DNA of 64,000 bases, from assembly GCF_036345155.1 (NCBI RefSeq), contig NZ_CP107772.1, positions 186,001 to 250,000 of the forward strand. Reading direction: 5' to 3'. The stretch is from Streptomyces sp. NBC_00582. GTDB taxonomy: Bacteria > Actinomycetota > Actinomycetes > Streptomycetales > Streptomycetaceae. Positions 7,797 through 16,209 of the stretch are shown piece after piece (the stretch's first letter is position 1; the number at the start of each line of letters is the position of its first letter). The notes under the pieces were generated by a model. The model did not search any database. It had not been told where the DNA came from and worked only from the letters and a program-made list of their open reading frames with translations. Both the position numbers and the translations under genes were made by a program.

Positions 7797-8852
7797 ATGA
7801 CGAGTGCAGCCCTCCGCAGCGGGGCGTGGAAACTGCTGGAGATGGTCACGACGCCGCTGCTGCCGTCGGACTACCTCGACCTGGTCAGCCCGTTGCGTGC
7901 GGGCGCCGACCTGCGGGGGCGCATCGAGGCCGTGCACCCCGAGACGGGTGACGCCGCGACCGTCGTGATCAGGCCGGGGCGGGGCTGGCGCGGCCACACG
8001 GCCGGTCAGTACGTGCGGGTCGGGGTCGACGTCGAGGGGGTGCGCCTGTGGCGTGCCTACTCGATCACCTCGCCGGCCGACCGTCCCGACGGCCGCGTCA
8101 CGATCACCGTGAAGGCGATCCCGGGCGGCAGGGTCAGCAACCACCTGGTCCGCAGGGCGAGACCGGGCACGCTGATCCAGCTCGACCAGCCGGCCGGTGA
8201 CTTCGTGCTGCCGCGGGCCAGGCCCGCCAAGGTGCTCTACCTGACGGCCGGCAGCGGCATCACGCCCGTGATGGGCATGCTGCGCGACACCGAGTTGGAC
8301 GACGTCGTCGTGGTCCACTGCGCGCCCCGGCCGCAGGACGTGATCTTCCGCAGCGAACTGCGCGGCATGGCCGCGGACGGGAAGGTGCGGCTCACCGAGG
8401 TGCACACCGACACGGACGGCATGCTCGACATCGCCCGTCTCGGCGAACTCGTGCCCGACTGGGCCGAGCGCGAGACCTGGGCCTGCGGGCCCGCGGGCCT
8501 GCTCGACGCCGCCGAGAGGCACTGGAGCGCGCACGGCGTCGAAGGGCGCCTGCACACCGAACGCTTCCGCCCCGGCATCGTCGTCGCCGGCGACGGCGGC
8601 GAGGTCACGTTCAGCGCCACCGGCAAGAGGGTCGACGCGGACGGCGCGACGCCGCTGCTGGACGTCGGCGAGGAGGCCGGCGTGCTCATGCCCTCCGGGT
8701 GCCGCATGGGGATCTGCTTCGGCTGCGTCTCGCCGCTCAGGGCGGGCGCCGTCCGCGACCTGCGCACCGGGGAGATCACCGAGGCCGAGCCGGGCGTCCT
8801 CATCCAGACCTGTGTGTCCGCCGCGGCGGGCGACTGCGACATCGAACGGTAG
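7797..8852 (+). CDS. Ferredoxin reductase with C-terminal 2Fe-2S domain (electron donor for desaturase)
   Basis: A 351-residue flavoprotein that passes electrons from NAD(P)H through FAD to a plant-type 2Fe-2S cluster. Residues about 40-130 carry the FAD-binding barrel (RxYSITS-like RAYSITSP), residues about 140-255 the NAD(P) domain (YLTAGSGITPVMGMLR), and residues about 265-351 the ferredoxin domain with ligands Cys302, Cys307, Cys310 and Cys339 (C-x4-C-x2-C...C). ATG 7797 follows GGAGG. It is followed after 7 bases by the desaturase, so both are translated from one mRNA. This organisation matches the mycobacterial Rv3230c/DesA3 pair, in which the reductase feeds the desaturase. Confidence 0.92.
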   Translation: MTSAALRSGAWKLLEMVTTPLLPSDYLDLVSPLRAGADLRGRIEAVHPETGDAATVVIRPGRGWRGHTAGQYVRVGVDVEGVRLWRAYSITSPADRPDGRVTITVKAIPGGRVSNHLVRRARPGTLIQLDQPAGDFVLPRARPAKVLYLTAGSGITPVMGMLRDTELDDVVVVHCAPRPQDVIFRSELRGMAADGKVRLTEVHTDTDGMLDIARLGELVPDWAERETWACGPAGLLDAAERHWSAHGVEGRLHTERFRPGIVVAGDGGEVTFSATGKRVDADGATPLLDVGEEAGVLMPSGCRMGICFGCVSPLRAGAVRDLRTGEITEAEPGVLIQTCVSAAAGDCDIER

Positions 8853-8859
8853 GAGCACC

Positions 8860-9978
8860 TTGACCGCCATCGACCCCACCGCCCACCTGACCGCGGAGCA
8901 GATCGAGGAGCTCGGCCGCGAGCTGGACGCGATCCGCGACGAGGTGATCGCCGGCCGCGGCGAGAAGGACGCCGCCTACATCCGCAAGGTCATCTCGGCG
9001 CAGCGCAAGCTCGAGCTGGTCAGCAGGGGCGTGCTGCTGTTCTCGTTCTTCCCGCCCGCGTGGCTGCTGGGCACCGCCGGTCTGTCCGTGGCGAAGATCA
9101 TGGACAACATGGAGATCGGCCACAACGTCCTGCACGGCCAGTGGGACTGGATGCGGGACCCGAAGATCCACTCCACCACCTGGGAGTGGGATCACGTCTC
9201 GCCGTCCGAGCAGTGGAAGCACTCGCACAACGAGCTGCACCACACGTACACGAACGTGATCGGCAAGGACAACGACCTCGGCTACGGCATCATGCGCGTC
9301 GACGAGGACCAGCGGTGGCACCCGTTCCACCTCGGCCAGCCGCTGTGGAACTTCCTCAACGCCTGCTTCTTCGAGTACGGCATCGCGGCGTACGACCTGG
9401 AGCTCGGCAGGAACCTGAGCAAGCGCCGCCGCAAGGACCCGGAGTTCCGCGCGCGGGCCAGGGCCGTGGGCCGCAAGATCCGCAAGCAGGTGCTCAAGGA
9501 CTACGTGATCCACCCGCTGCTGTCGGGCCCGTCGTTCCTGACCACGCTCGCCGCCACGTTCACCGCGAACCTGGTCCGCAACCTCTGGTCCCACTCGGTG
9601 ATCATGTGCGGGCACTTCCCCGAGGGCGTGCAGGTCTTCGAGCGCCGGTCGATCAAGGGCGAGACGCGCGGCCAGTGGTACCTGCGCCAGATGATGGGCT
9701 CGGCGAACATCAGCGGCAGCAGGGCCATGCACTTCATGACCGGGAACCTGTCGCACCAGATCGAGCACCATCTGTTCCCGGACCTGCCGAGCAACCGGTA
9801 CGCCGAGGTCGCGGTGAAGGTGCGCGCGCTGTTCGAGAAGTACGAGCTGGAGTACGTCACCGGGCCGCTGCCCAAGCAGGTGTTCTCCGCGTGGCGCAAG
9901 GTCTTCCGGCTCTCGCTGCCGAACAAGAAGCCCACGGCCAGGACGCCGGACCGCGAGCAGGAGCTCGTCGCGGCCTGA
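8860..9978 (+). CDS. Membrane fatty acid (acyl-CoA) desaturase
   Basis: A 372-residue di-iron integral membrane desaturase. Three histidine boxes are present: GHNVLHG (His88, His92), HSHNELHH (His121-His128) and HQIEHHLFP (His299-His304). Hydrophobic stretches lie around residues 45-75 and 205-245. It introduces a cis double bond into an acyl chain, using O2 and electrons from the reductase encoded just upstream. The start is inferred as TTG 8860, preceded by AGGAG at 8851-8855; this is 7 bases after the reductase stop and gives the N-terminus TAIDPTAHLTAEQIEELG. The GTG/ATG alternatives would lie inside the reductase gene. Likely activated by the divergent PucR regulator. Confidence 0.92.
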   Translation: MTAIDPTAHLTAEQIEELGRELDAIRDEVIAGRGEKDAAYIRKVISAQRKLELVSRGVLLFSFFPPAWLLGTAGLSVAKIMDNMEIGHNVLHGQWDWMRDPKIHSTTWEWDHVSPSEQWKHSHNELHHTYTNVIGKDNDLGYGIMRVDEDQRWHPFHLGQPLWNFLNACFFEYGIAAYDLELGRNLSKRRRKDPEFRARARAVGRKIRKQVLKDYVIHPLLSGPSFLTTLAATFTANLVRNLWSHSVIMCGHFPEGVQVFERRSIKGETRGQWYLRQMMGSANISGSRAMHFMTGNLSHQIEHHLFPDLPSNRYAEVAVKVRALFEKYELEYVTGPLPKQVFSAWRKVFRLSLPNKKPTARTPDREQELVAA

Positions 9979-10012
9979 TTCCCGGCCTTGGTCCAGATCC
10001 CTTCGGGTCCTG

Positions 10013-10123
10013 CCGGCGGCACCGCCGGGTTCGGTGAGATCCGTCGCGGACGGCGGGCGGGTGGCGGCATCAGGCCGTACGGCACGGGATCCGGGCAGCG
10101 GGGTTGTCCGGCTGCGCTGCCCG
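10013..10123. terminator. Hairpins between convergent desaturase and pca genes
   Basis: Two stem-loops lie in the 167-base convergent gap. CCGGCGG-CA-CCGCCGG at 10013-10028 is compact and follows the desaturase; CGGGCAGCG at 10092-10100 pairs with 10115-10123 and lies just after the pcaJ stop on the minus strand. Confidence 0.5.
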
Positions 10124-10145
10124 AAGGAGATCCGACGGCCAAGCC

Positions 10146-10796
10146 CTATGCGGGCAGTGTGATGCCGAGGCGCTCGGCGAGTTCGTCGGCGCTGCTGCCG
10201 TACGTCTCGCGGATCCGGATGCCCTCGGGGCCGACGTCGAAGACGCCGTGATCCGTGTAGACGCGGCTGACGCAGCCGAGGCCGGTGAGCGGGTAGGTGC
10301 AGTGCGGTACGAGCTTGGGTTGGCCGGAGCGGGTGAAGAGGGTCATCATCACGTAGACGTCCTTGGCGCCGATGGCGAGGTCCATGGCGCCGCCGACGGC
10401 GGGGATGTCGTCGGGCTTTCCGGTGTGCCAGTTGGCGAGGTCGCCGTTGAAGGCGACCTGGTAGGCGCCGAGGACGCAGACGTCGAGGTGGCCGCCGCGC
10501 ATCATGGCGAAGGAGTCGGCGTGGTGGAAGTAGGCGGCGCCCGGCAGTTCGGTCACCGGGACCTTGCCGGCGTTGGTGAGGTCGGGGTCGATCGCGTCGC
10601 CGTGGGCCTGCGGGCCCATGTGGAGCATGCCGTTCTCGGTGTGCAGGACCACGCCGGAGCCGGCCGGCAGATGGTCGGCGATCTTTGTGGGCTGCCCGAT
10701 GCCGAGGTTGACGAAGGAGCCGGCCGGGATGTCGCGTGCGATGACGGCGGCCAGTTCGTCCGTCGAGAGACGGTGGCCGGTGGACGGGGTGGTCAT
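10146..10796 (-). CDS. pcaJ: 3-oxoadipate CoA-transferase, subunit B
   Basis: A 216-residue beta subunit of class I CoA transferases. The motif FVNLGIGQPTKIADHLP near residue 30 and the ENGMLHMGP segment near residue 55, which holds the catalytic glutamate of the family, are both present. With subunit A it transfers CoA from succinyl-CoA to 3-oxoadipate, the penultimate step of the beta-ketoadipate pathway for aromatic acid catabolism. Its ATG overlaps the TGA of subunit A (10793-10796). The neighbouring thiolase makes the 3-oxoadipate assignment much more likely than acetoacetate transferase. The gene is the last of the three-gene operon. Confidence 0.88.
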   Translation of the reverse strand: MTTPSTGHRLSTDELAAVIARDIPAGSFVNLGIGQPTKIADHLPAGSGVVLHTENGMLHMGPQAHGDAIDPDLTNAGKVPVTELPGAAYFHHADSFAMMRGGHLDVCVLGAYQVAFNGDLANWHTGKPDDIPAVGGAMDLAIGAKDVYVMMTLFTRSGQPKLVPHCTYPLTGLGCVSRVYTDHGVFDVGPEGIRIRETYGSSADELAERLGITLPA

Positions 10797-11488
10797 CGTG
10801 CCCCCTGCACGGTGTAGTGACGGGTCGTCACCTGGACGATTCGGTCGACGTAGATGGAGGGGGTGACGACCGCCTCGGGATCGAGCGTTCCGGGCTGGAC
10901 GATCCGGTCGACCTGGACGATGGTCGTCGCCGCGGCCGTGGCCATGACCGGTCCGAAATTGCGGGCCGTCTTGCGGTAGACGAGGTTGCCCAGCGTGTCC
11001 GCGGCATGCGCGCCGATCAGCGCGTAGTCGCCCCTGATGGGGTACTCCAGCAGATACGTCCGGCCGTCGATCTCGCGGACCTCCTTGCCCTCGGCGAGCG
11101 GTGTGCCGACGGCGGTCGGGCAGTAGAACGCGCCGATGCCGGCCCCGGCCGCGCGCATCCGTTCGGCGAGGTTGCCCTGCGGCACCACCTCCAGTTCGAT
11201 CTTCCCCGCGCGGTAGAGGTCGTCGAAGACCCAGGAGTCGGCTTGGCGCGGGAAGGAGCACAGCACCTTGCGGACCCGGCCGGCGGCCAGCAGTGCGGCC
11301 AGTCCGACGTCCCCGTTGCCGGCGTTGTTCGACACGATCGTCAGGTCCTTCGCGCCCTGCCGGATGAGCGCGTCGATCAGGTCGAACGGCATCCCCGCCA
11401 GGCCGAAGCCTCCGACGAGGACGGTCGCCCCGTCCTCGATGCCGGCGACCGCCGCGTCGGCGCTCTGGACGATCTCCGCCCGGCTCAC
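10793..11488 (-). CDS. pcaI: 3-oxoadipate CoA-transferase, subunit A
   Basis: A 231-residue alpha subunit of a class I CoA transferase. It carries the glycine-rich CoA-binding segment VLVGGFGLAGMPFDLIDAL near residues 21-40 and the conserved VSNNAGNGDVGLAALL. It starts at GTG 11488, whose GTGA overlaps the stop of the thiolase gene, and ends in an ATGA overlap with subunit B, so all three genes are translationally coupled. It acts in the cytoplasm as a heteromer with the product of the next gene. Confidence 0.88.
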   Translation of the reverse strand: MSRAEIVQSADAAVAGIEDGATVLVGGFGLAGMPFDLIDALIRQGAKDLTIVSNNAGNGDVGLAALLAAGRVRKVLCSFPRQADSWVFDDLYRAGKIELEVVPQGNLAERMRAAGAGIGAFYCPTAVGTPLAEGKEVREIDGRTYLLEYPIRGDYALIGAHAADTLGNLVYRKTARNFGPVMATAAATTIVQVDRIVQPGTLDPEAVVTPSIYVDRIVQVTTRHYTVQGAR

Positions 11489-12690
11489 CGGGCCGCCCCC
11501 GTGGCGTCGCAGTTCTCCAGTACGACGGCCAGTCCCTGGCCGACGCCGATGCAGATCGCGGCGACGCCGTAGCGCTGCCGCGTCTCGCGCAGCACCTTGG
11601 CCAGCGTGGCGAGGATGCGGCCGCCCGAGGCGCCCAGCGGGTGGCCGATCGCGATGGCGCCGCCCTTCTGGTTCACGAGGGCGGGGTCGATCTTCCAGGC
11701 GTCCAGGCAGGCGAGCGACTGCACGGCGAAGGCCTCGTTGAGTTCGACCGCCCCCACCTGCTCCCAGCCGATCCCCGCCCGGGCCAACGCACGGTTGGCG
11801 GCCTCGACCGGGGCATAGCCGAAGGCCTGCGGCTCCAGTGCCATCACACCGCGCCCGGCGATGCGGGCGATCGGGTCGGTTCCGATCGTGGCCGCGGCCT
11901 TCTCGCTGCCCAGCAGCACGGCGGAGGCGCCGTCGTTGAGGGGGCTGGCGTTGCCCGCGGTGATGGTGCCGCCCTGCTCCGGTGTGCGGAAGACCGGCTT
12001 GAGGCCCGCGAGCACCTCGGGTGTGGATCCGGCGCGGATGCCCTCGTCACAGGTCAGGTCGACGCCGTCGACGGGCACCACCAGCCCGTCGTAGAAGCCC
12101 GACTCCCAGGCGGCGTGGGCGAGTTGGTGGGAGCGGGCGGCGAACGCGTCCTGTCGCTCTCGGGAGATCCCGAAGCGTTCGTGGAGTTGCTCGTTGGCCT
12201 CGCCGAGGCTGACCGTCCACTCCTTGGGCATCCGCGGGTTGACCAGCCGCCAGCCGAGCGTGGTCGACACGGCGGTGACGTCACCGGCCGGGAAGGGCTT
12301 CGCCGACTTGGGCAGCACCCACGGCGCACGCGTCATCGACTCCACGCCGCCGGTGAGCACCACCTCGGCGTCGCCGGACTCGATGGTGCGGCTGGCCGTC
12401 ATCGCCGCGTCGAGGCCGGAGCCGCACAGGCGGTTGACCGTGGTGCCGGGGACGTTCACCGGGAGGCCGGCCAGGAGCGCGGCCATGCGGCCGACGTTGC
12501 GGTTGTCCTCACCGGCGCCGTTGGCGTTGCCCCACACCACGTCGTCGACCGCGGCGGGGTCGAGATCCGGCACTGCGGCAAGCGTCGAGGTGATCGCGGC
12601 GGCGGCGAGGTCGTCGGGGCGCACGCCGGCCAGCGCGCCGTTGAGGCGGCCGAACGGCGTCCGGGTCGCGGAGTAGACGAAAGCACTCAT
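11485..12690 (-). CDS. pcaF: 3-oxoadipyl-CoA thiolase
   Basis: A 401-residue thiolase. The acyl-accepting cysteine is in VNRLCGSGLDAA (near residue 91), the conserved NEAFAVQSLACL and GGAIAIGHPLGASGGRI segments are at about 340-375, and the second cysteine is in AAICIGVGQGLA near the C-terminus. It cleaves 3-oxoadipyl-CoA to succinyl-CoA and acetyl-CoA, the last step of protocatechuate/catechol breakdown. It is the first gene of the pcaF-pcaI-pcaJ operon and diverges from a LysR regulator across 71 bases. A general acetyl-CoA acetyltransferase would look similar; the CoA-transferase partners support pcaF. Confidence 0.88.
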   Translation of the reverse strand: MSAFVYSATRTPFGRLNGALAGVRPDDLAAAAITSTLAAVPDLDPAAVDDVVWGNANGAGEDNRNVGRMAALLAGLPVNVPGTTVNRLCGSGLDAAMTASRTIESGDAEVVLTGGVESMTRAPWVLPKSAKPFPAGDVTAVSTTLGWRLVNPRMPKEWTVSLGEANEQLHERFGISRERQDAFAARSHQLAHAAWESGFYDGLVVPVDGVDLTCDEGIRAGSTPEVLAGLKPVFRTPEQGGTITAGNASPLNDGASAVLLGSEKAAATIGTDPIARIAGRGVMALEPQAFGYAPVEAANRALARAGIGWEQVGAVELNEAFAVQSLACLDAWKIDPALVNQKGGAIAIGHPLGASGGRILATLAKVLRETRQRYGVAAICIGVGQGLAVVLENCDATGAAR

Positions 12691-12761
12691 GGCACCGAAG
12701 TTAGGCCGGTGCGGCGATATTCTGAAGTACGTATATATGGATCAATTGATATGGGTGAGAT
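12691..12761. promoter_or_regulatory. pcaF / lysR divergent promoter with AT-rich palindrome
   Basis: This 71-base gap is unusually AT-rich for the window and contains the perfect palindrome ATCAATTGAT at 12741-12750 next to TATATATG. It is a plausible LysR-type box controlling both directions. Confidence 0.55.
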
Positions 12762-13643
12762 ATGGATCTGCGGCATCTCCGGTACTTCGTGGCGGTGGCG
12801 GAGGAGCGTCACTTCGGCCGCGCCGCCGAGCGGCTGCACATGGCCCAGCCACCGCTCTCTCAGCAGATCCGGCAACTCGAGGCCGAGCTCGGCGTCGAGC
12901 TGCTGCACCGCACCACTCGCCGTGTCGACCTCACCGTGGCCGGCCGGGCCTACCTCGACAGGGCGCGGGCGATTCTTGCCGACGTCGATGCGGCCGCCCA
13001 TCACGCACGGCTCGTCGCCGCCGGCTTCGTCGGTCATCTCACGATCGGCTGCGTGGGATCGGCGACGTACAGCCTCCTGCCCGCGCTCTCACGCCGGCTC
13101 ACCGAAGAACTGCCCGGCGTCGACTTCTCCTTCCGCGGCGAAATGCTCGCGCCCGATCAGGCCGAGGCGCTGCGCACCGGGGCGATCGACGTCGCGCTGC
13201 TCCGCCCCGTGGCGGCCGATCCGTCGCTCACCGTGCACACCCTGCGCCGGGACCGGCTCGTCGTCGCCCTGCCGGCCGACCACGCCCTCGCCCGCCGTAA
13301 ACGGCTGCGCGTCGGCGACCTGGCCGGCGCCGACCTGATCGTGCACTCCGCCGACCGCCGGTCCGTGATGTACGACGTCGTGCTCAGCCTGCTGCGCGGC
13401 GCCGGCATCGAGCCGCACATCCGCCACGAGGTCGGCGAGACCTCCACACTGATCACGCTGGTGGCCGGCGGCCTGGGCGTCGCCGTCGTGCCCGAACCCG
13501 TGACAGCGCTGGCGCTCGACGGGGTCACGTACCTTCCGCTGACCGGGGCCGACGCACGTGTGGAGTTGGCCGTCGCCCACCGGGCCGACCGCCGCGAACC
13601 CCACTTGGTGCGGACCGTGGGGATCATCGGGGCGGCATGGTGA
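12762..13643 (+). CDS. LysR-family transcriptional regulator of the pca operon
   Basis: A 293-residue LysR regulator. Residues 1-60 form the winged helix-turn-helix (MDLRHLRYFVAVAEERHFGRAAERLHMAQPPLSQQIRQLE; quoted only as landmarks: DLRHLRYFVAV and QPPLSQQIRQLE). Residues about 90-290 form the two-lobed effector-binding domain. The divergent arrangement with pcaF and the palindrome between them indicate control of aromatic-acid degradation, probably in response to a pathway intermediate such as cis,cis-muconate or beta-ketoadipate. CatR/BenM-type LysR proteins have the same N-terminal wording. ATG 12762 follows GGTGAG. Confidence 0.92.
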   Translation: MDLRHLRYFVAVAEERHFGRAAERLHMAQPPLSQQIRQLEAELGVELLHRTTRRVDLTVAGRAYLDRARAILADVDAAAHHARLVAAGFVGHLTIGCVGSATYSLLPALSRRLTEELPGVDFSFRGEMLAPDQAEALRTGAIDVALLRPVAADPSLTVHTLRRDRLVVALPADHALARRKRLRVGDLAGADLIVHSADRRSVMYDVVLSLLRGAGIEPHIRHEVGETSTLITLVAGGLGVAVVPEPVTALALDGVTYLPLTGADARVELAVAHRADRREPHLVRTVGIIGAAW

Positions 13644-13677
13644 GACGTCCGCCCCCGCCGAAGGGGACGCCCTCGGC

Positions 13678-14949
13678 TCACCCGTGCGGGGACGCCGCGG
13701 GTCGCACGACGTACTGGCGCAGGTACAGGTCGCGGTAGGTGACGGGGCCGCGGGGGCCGGGGACGCGGTCGATGTTGATGCCGGTTTCCGGCAGGCGCAG
13801 GAGCTTGAAGCCGTCGAGGAGGCGGGTGGTGGAGTTCCAGAAGACGCCTGAGCCGCCGTAGGCGTCCATGAACCGGGCTGCGGTGTCCGGGTCGTGGGTG
13901 GCGATGGCGGCGGCCAGCCCGGAGGTCTCCTCGTTGGCGATCCGTGCGGCGTGGACCGGGCCGTCCGCCTCGTCGATCGTCACCGTTGCCGCATGATCGG
14001 GGTCCAGGGACCACTCGTAACCGCGCGCGTGGGCGTGCGGCGGCAGCGATGCCGTGATGCCCAGGTCTTCGAGGGTCTTCACAATCCCCGGCAGCAGCTT
14101 GTCGTGGGCGGCCCGGTCGAGGAGGAGCAGATTGAGCCGGTTGCAGACGCCCAGCCGGTCCAGGCTGCTGGTGACCAGCTCGTGCACCAGCTTCTCGTCG
14201 GCGTCCGCGGCCACGTAGAGCACTCCGCCGCCGTCCGCGTGGGCCAGCGTGCGCACACCGTGCCGGGCGGCCTCCCGGCCGAGTTCGCGGGTGCTGTCGC
14301 CGCTGCCGCGCAGGATGACCAGGGGGACGGTCTCGGGCAGCGACACCAGCGCGTACGCCGCCGCCCGGTCCTCGCTCGGCACCAGCTGGATGGCGTCCGG
14401 GTTCAGTCCCGCATCGGTGAGGGCGGGCGTGATCACGTGGGTGACCAAGGCCTGGGAGGAGCGCAGGGCCGCCGAACCGGTGCGCAGCACGCCGCCGTTG
14501 CGGGACTTGAGGAACTGGGAGGCGACGTCGAGTGTCACGTTCGGGCGCGCCTCGAAGTTCGCGCCGATGACCCCCACCGGGCGGCGGCGCTCCAGCAGGA
14601 CCAGGCCGTCGCCACGCTCCTCGAGGACGCTGTCCCGCGGCTCGTGCGGCACGTCCGCCAGTGTGCGCAGTGCCGCGGCCATGTCCTCGAGCCGCGGGCC
14701 GGTCAGCCGCAGGCGGTCCTGCAGTGCCGCCGACATCCCGCTCGAGGCGGCCGACCGCAGGTCGTCCTGGTTCGCCGCCGTCAGCACGTCGCGTGCCGTG
14801 TGCAGCCGCGCCGCCATGGCCCGCAGTGCGGTGTCGATCTCCCCGTCCGACGCCCGGGCCAGGGCCGCCGAGCCCCGCGTCGCCCGGACCGCGCAGGCGT
14901 GAACCGCCTCCTGGACGGAGCGGGGCACGCTTCTCTCGTTCCTGCTCAC
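13678..14949 (-). CDS. proA: Glutamate-5-semialdehyde dehydrogenase (gamma-glutamyl phosphate reductase)
   Basis: A 423-residue enzyme of proline synthesis that reduces gamma-glutamyl phosphate with NADPH. The family signature IGANFEARPNVTLDVASQFLKS is at about residues 128-150 (landmark FEARPNVTLD), the catalytic cysteine is in SSLDRLGVCNRLN near residue 265, and the C-terminal segment has GPVTYRDLYLRQYVV, diagnostic of ProA. Length fits. No proB lies nearby, so this may be a second copy separate from the usual proBA operon. A palindrome at 14999-15017 in its leader suggests specific regulation. It is convergent with the LysR gene, with 34 bases between stops. Confidence 0.92.
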   Translation of the reverse strand: MSRNERSVPRSVQEAVHACAVRATRGSAALARASDGEIDTALRAMAARLHTARDVLTAANQDDLRSAASSGMSAALQDRLRLTGPRLEDMAAALRTLADVPHEPRDSVLEERGDGLVLLERRRPVGVIGANFEARPNVTLDVASQFLKSRNGGVLRTGSAALRSSQALVTHVITPALTDAGLNPDAIQLVPSEDRAAAYALVSLPETVPLVILRGSGDSTRELGREAARHGVRTLAHADGGGVLYVAADADEKLVHELVTSSLDRLGVCNRLNLLLLDRAAHDKLLPGIVKTLEDLGITASLPPHAHARGYEWSLDPDHAATVTIDEADGPVHAARIANEETSGLAAAIATHDPDTAARFMDAYGGSGVFWNSTTRLLDGFKLLRLPETGINIDRVPGPRGPVTYRDLYLRQYVVRPAASPHG

Positions 14950-14998
14950 ATCGGTCCCTTCACAGTCCCAGCGCAGTACGTGACAGACAGGCGACAGG

Positions 14999-15017
14999 AG
15001 GATTGTTCAACAATCCT
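14999..15017. promoter_or_regulatory. Palindromic operator upstream of proA
   Basis: AGGATTGTT-C-AACAATCCT is a perfect inverted repeat with 9-base arms, 50 bases upstream of the proA start. The core TTGTTCAACAA resembles GntR/FadR-type operators. The rest of 14950-15268 (319 bases) shows no gene. Confidence 0.55.
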
Positions 15018-15268
15018 GCGCGCGCCCACTGTAAACCGCTCGGTTTCCTCATGCAAGACGTACGACGCCGCGGTGGCGGGCACGGCGGGCCGTGGGCAAG
15101 GGGTGGGCGGGCACCGTGTTCCCGCGGGCCGGCGCTCGCGCGAAGAGCAGTCGGCCTTCCCGGTCACCAGCCCGGCGTGCCGGGAGGGGCGGTGGATGAT
15201 GTCCGGCGCCGCCCTGAGGGCGTCGGTGGGGGCATCGTCCCTGTGAGGTGCCGGTGGTCCGAAGAGTG

Positions 15269-16078
15269 TCAGTGGCCGGGCCGGCTCGGGCGCATCTGCC
15301 ACTGGGTCATCGCGCCGAAGGCCAGAACGTTGGCTCGGCGGGTGGTGAAGCGCGAGGTCAAGGTCATCACCCAGTTGAACGTGCCGGAGACGACGCTGGG
15401 CGGCGGGTTGCGCCGGTCCAGCGTGCGCAGTGCGGTGGTGACCACCTGGCGCGGGGTCTGCAGCCGGACACCGCGGGCCATGTCGTCGGAGCCGGCCGCG
15501 TCGAAGAACTCGGTGCGGGTCGGGCCCGGGGAGAGAGCGAGCACGCGCAGCCCGGTCCCTCGCGATTCCTGCCACAGCGCCTCGGTGAAGCTCAGCACGA
15601 AGGCCTTGGTCGCCCCGTAGACGGCGGCGTTCGGCCACGGCTGGTACCCGAGGGAGCTGGCGACGTTGACCAGGACACCGGTCAGCTGGTCGATGAACGC
15701 CCTGGTGACGCCGACCAGGCTGGACACGTTCAGGCCGATCTCCTGCTGGACGCGGTCCGGGTCCTCCCGGCGGAACGGGCTGTGGGTGCCGAAGCCGGCG
15801 TTGTTGACGAGGCTGGTGACGGTGATCCCGCGCCGGGCCACCTCCTCGGCCAGCGCCTGGCCCGCGGCCGGCACGGTGAGGTCGAACGGCACCACCGTGA
15901 CGGTGACCTTGTGCTTCGCGGACAGCTCGTCGGCCAGGGCCTGAAGCCGGTCCGCGCGGCGGGCGACCAGCACGAGGTCCGAGCCGCGCTCGGCGAACCG
16001 GCGGGCGAACTCCGCGCCCAGGCCCGCGCTCGCCCCGGTGATCAGTGTGGTCTGGGTACGGTAGTCGATCTTGGTCAT
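15269..16078 (-). CDS. SDR-family short-chain dehydrogenase/reductase
   Basis: A 269-residue classical-type SDR. Cofactor motif TGASAGLG near residue 14, the NNAGFG motif near 90 and the active-site YGATK near 155 with upstream serine in VASSLG are all in place. It would interconvert an alcohol and a carbonyl with NAD(P)H in the cytoplasm. The start at ATG 16078 gives the usual short N-terminus; an in-frame ATG at 16132 would add 18 Arg-rich residues and cannot be excluded. It lies 131 bases downstream of the aldehyde dehydrogenase on the same strand, so both are probably under the TetR-type operator upstream of that gene. Substrate unknown. Confidence 0.88.
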   Translation of the reverse strand: MTKIDYRTQTTLITGASAGLGAEFARRFAERGSDLVLVARRADRLQALADELSAKHKVTVTVVPFDLTVPAAGQALAEEVARRGITVTSLVNNAGFGTHSPFRREDPDRVQQEIGLNVSSLVGVTRAFIDQLTGVLVNVASSLGYQPWPNAAVYGATKAFVLSFTEALWQESRGTGLRVLALSPGPTRTEFFDAAGSDDMARGVRLQTPRQVVTTALRTLDRRNPPPSVVSGTFNWVMTLTSRFTTRRANVLAFGAMTQWQMRPSRPGH

Positions 16079-16209
16079 GACGGCCGGGGAGGCGGTACCC
16101 CTGCGGGTGCCTCTTCCCCTTCTCCTTTCCATCCTTGCGACGGTCGGTCGCGACCGTCATCCGCCCCGGGACGAGCCCCAGGGCCCCTCTGGGCGGTGGT
16201 CGGTGCGGC

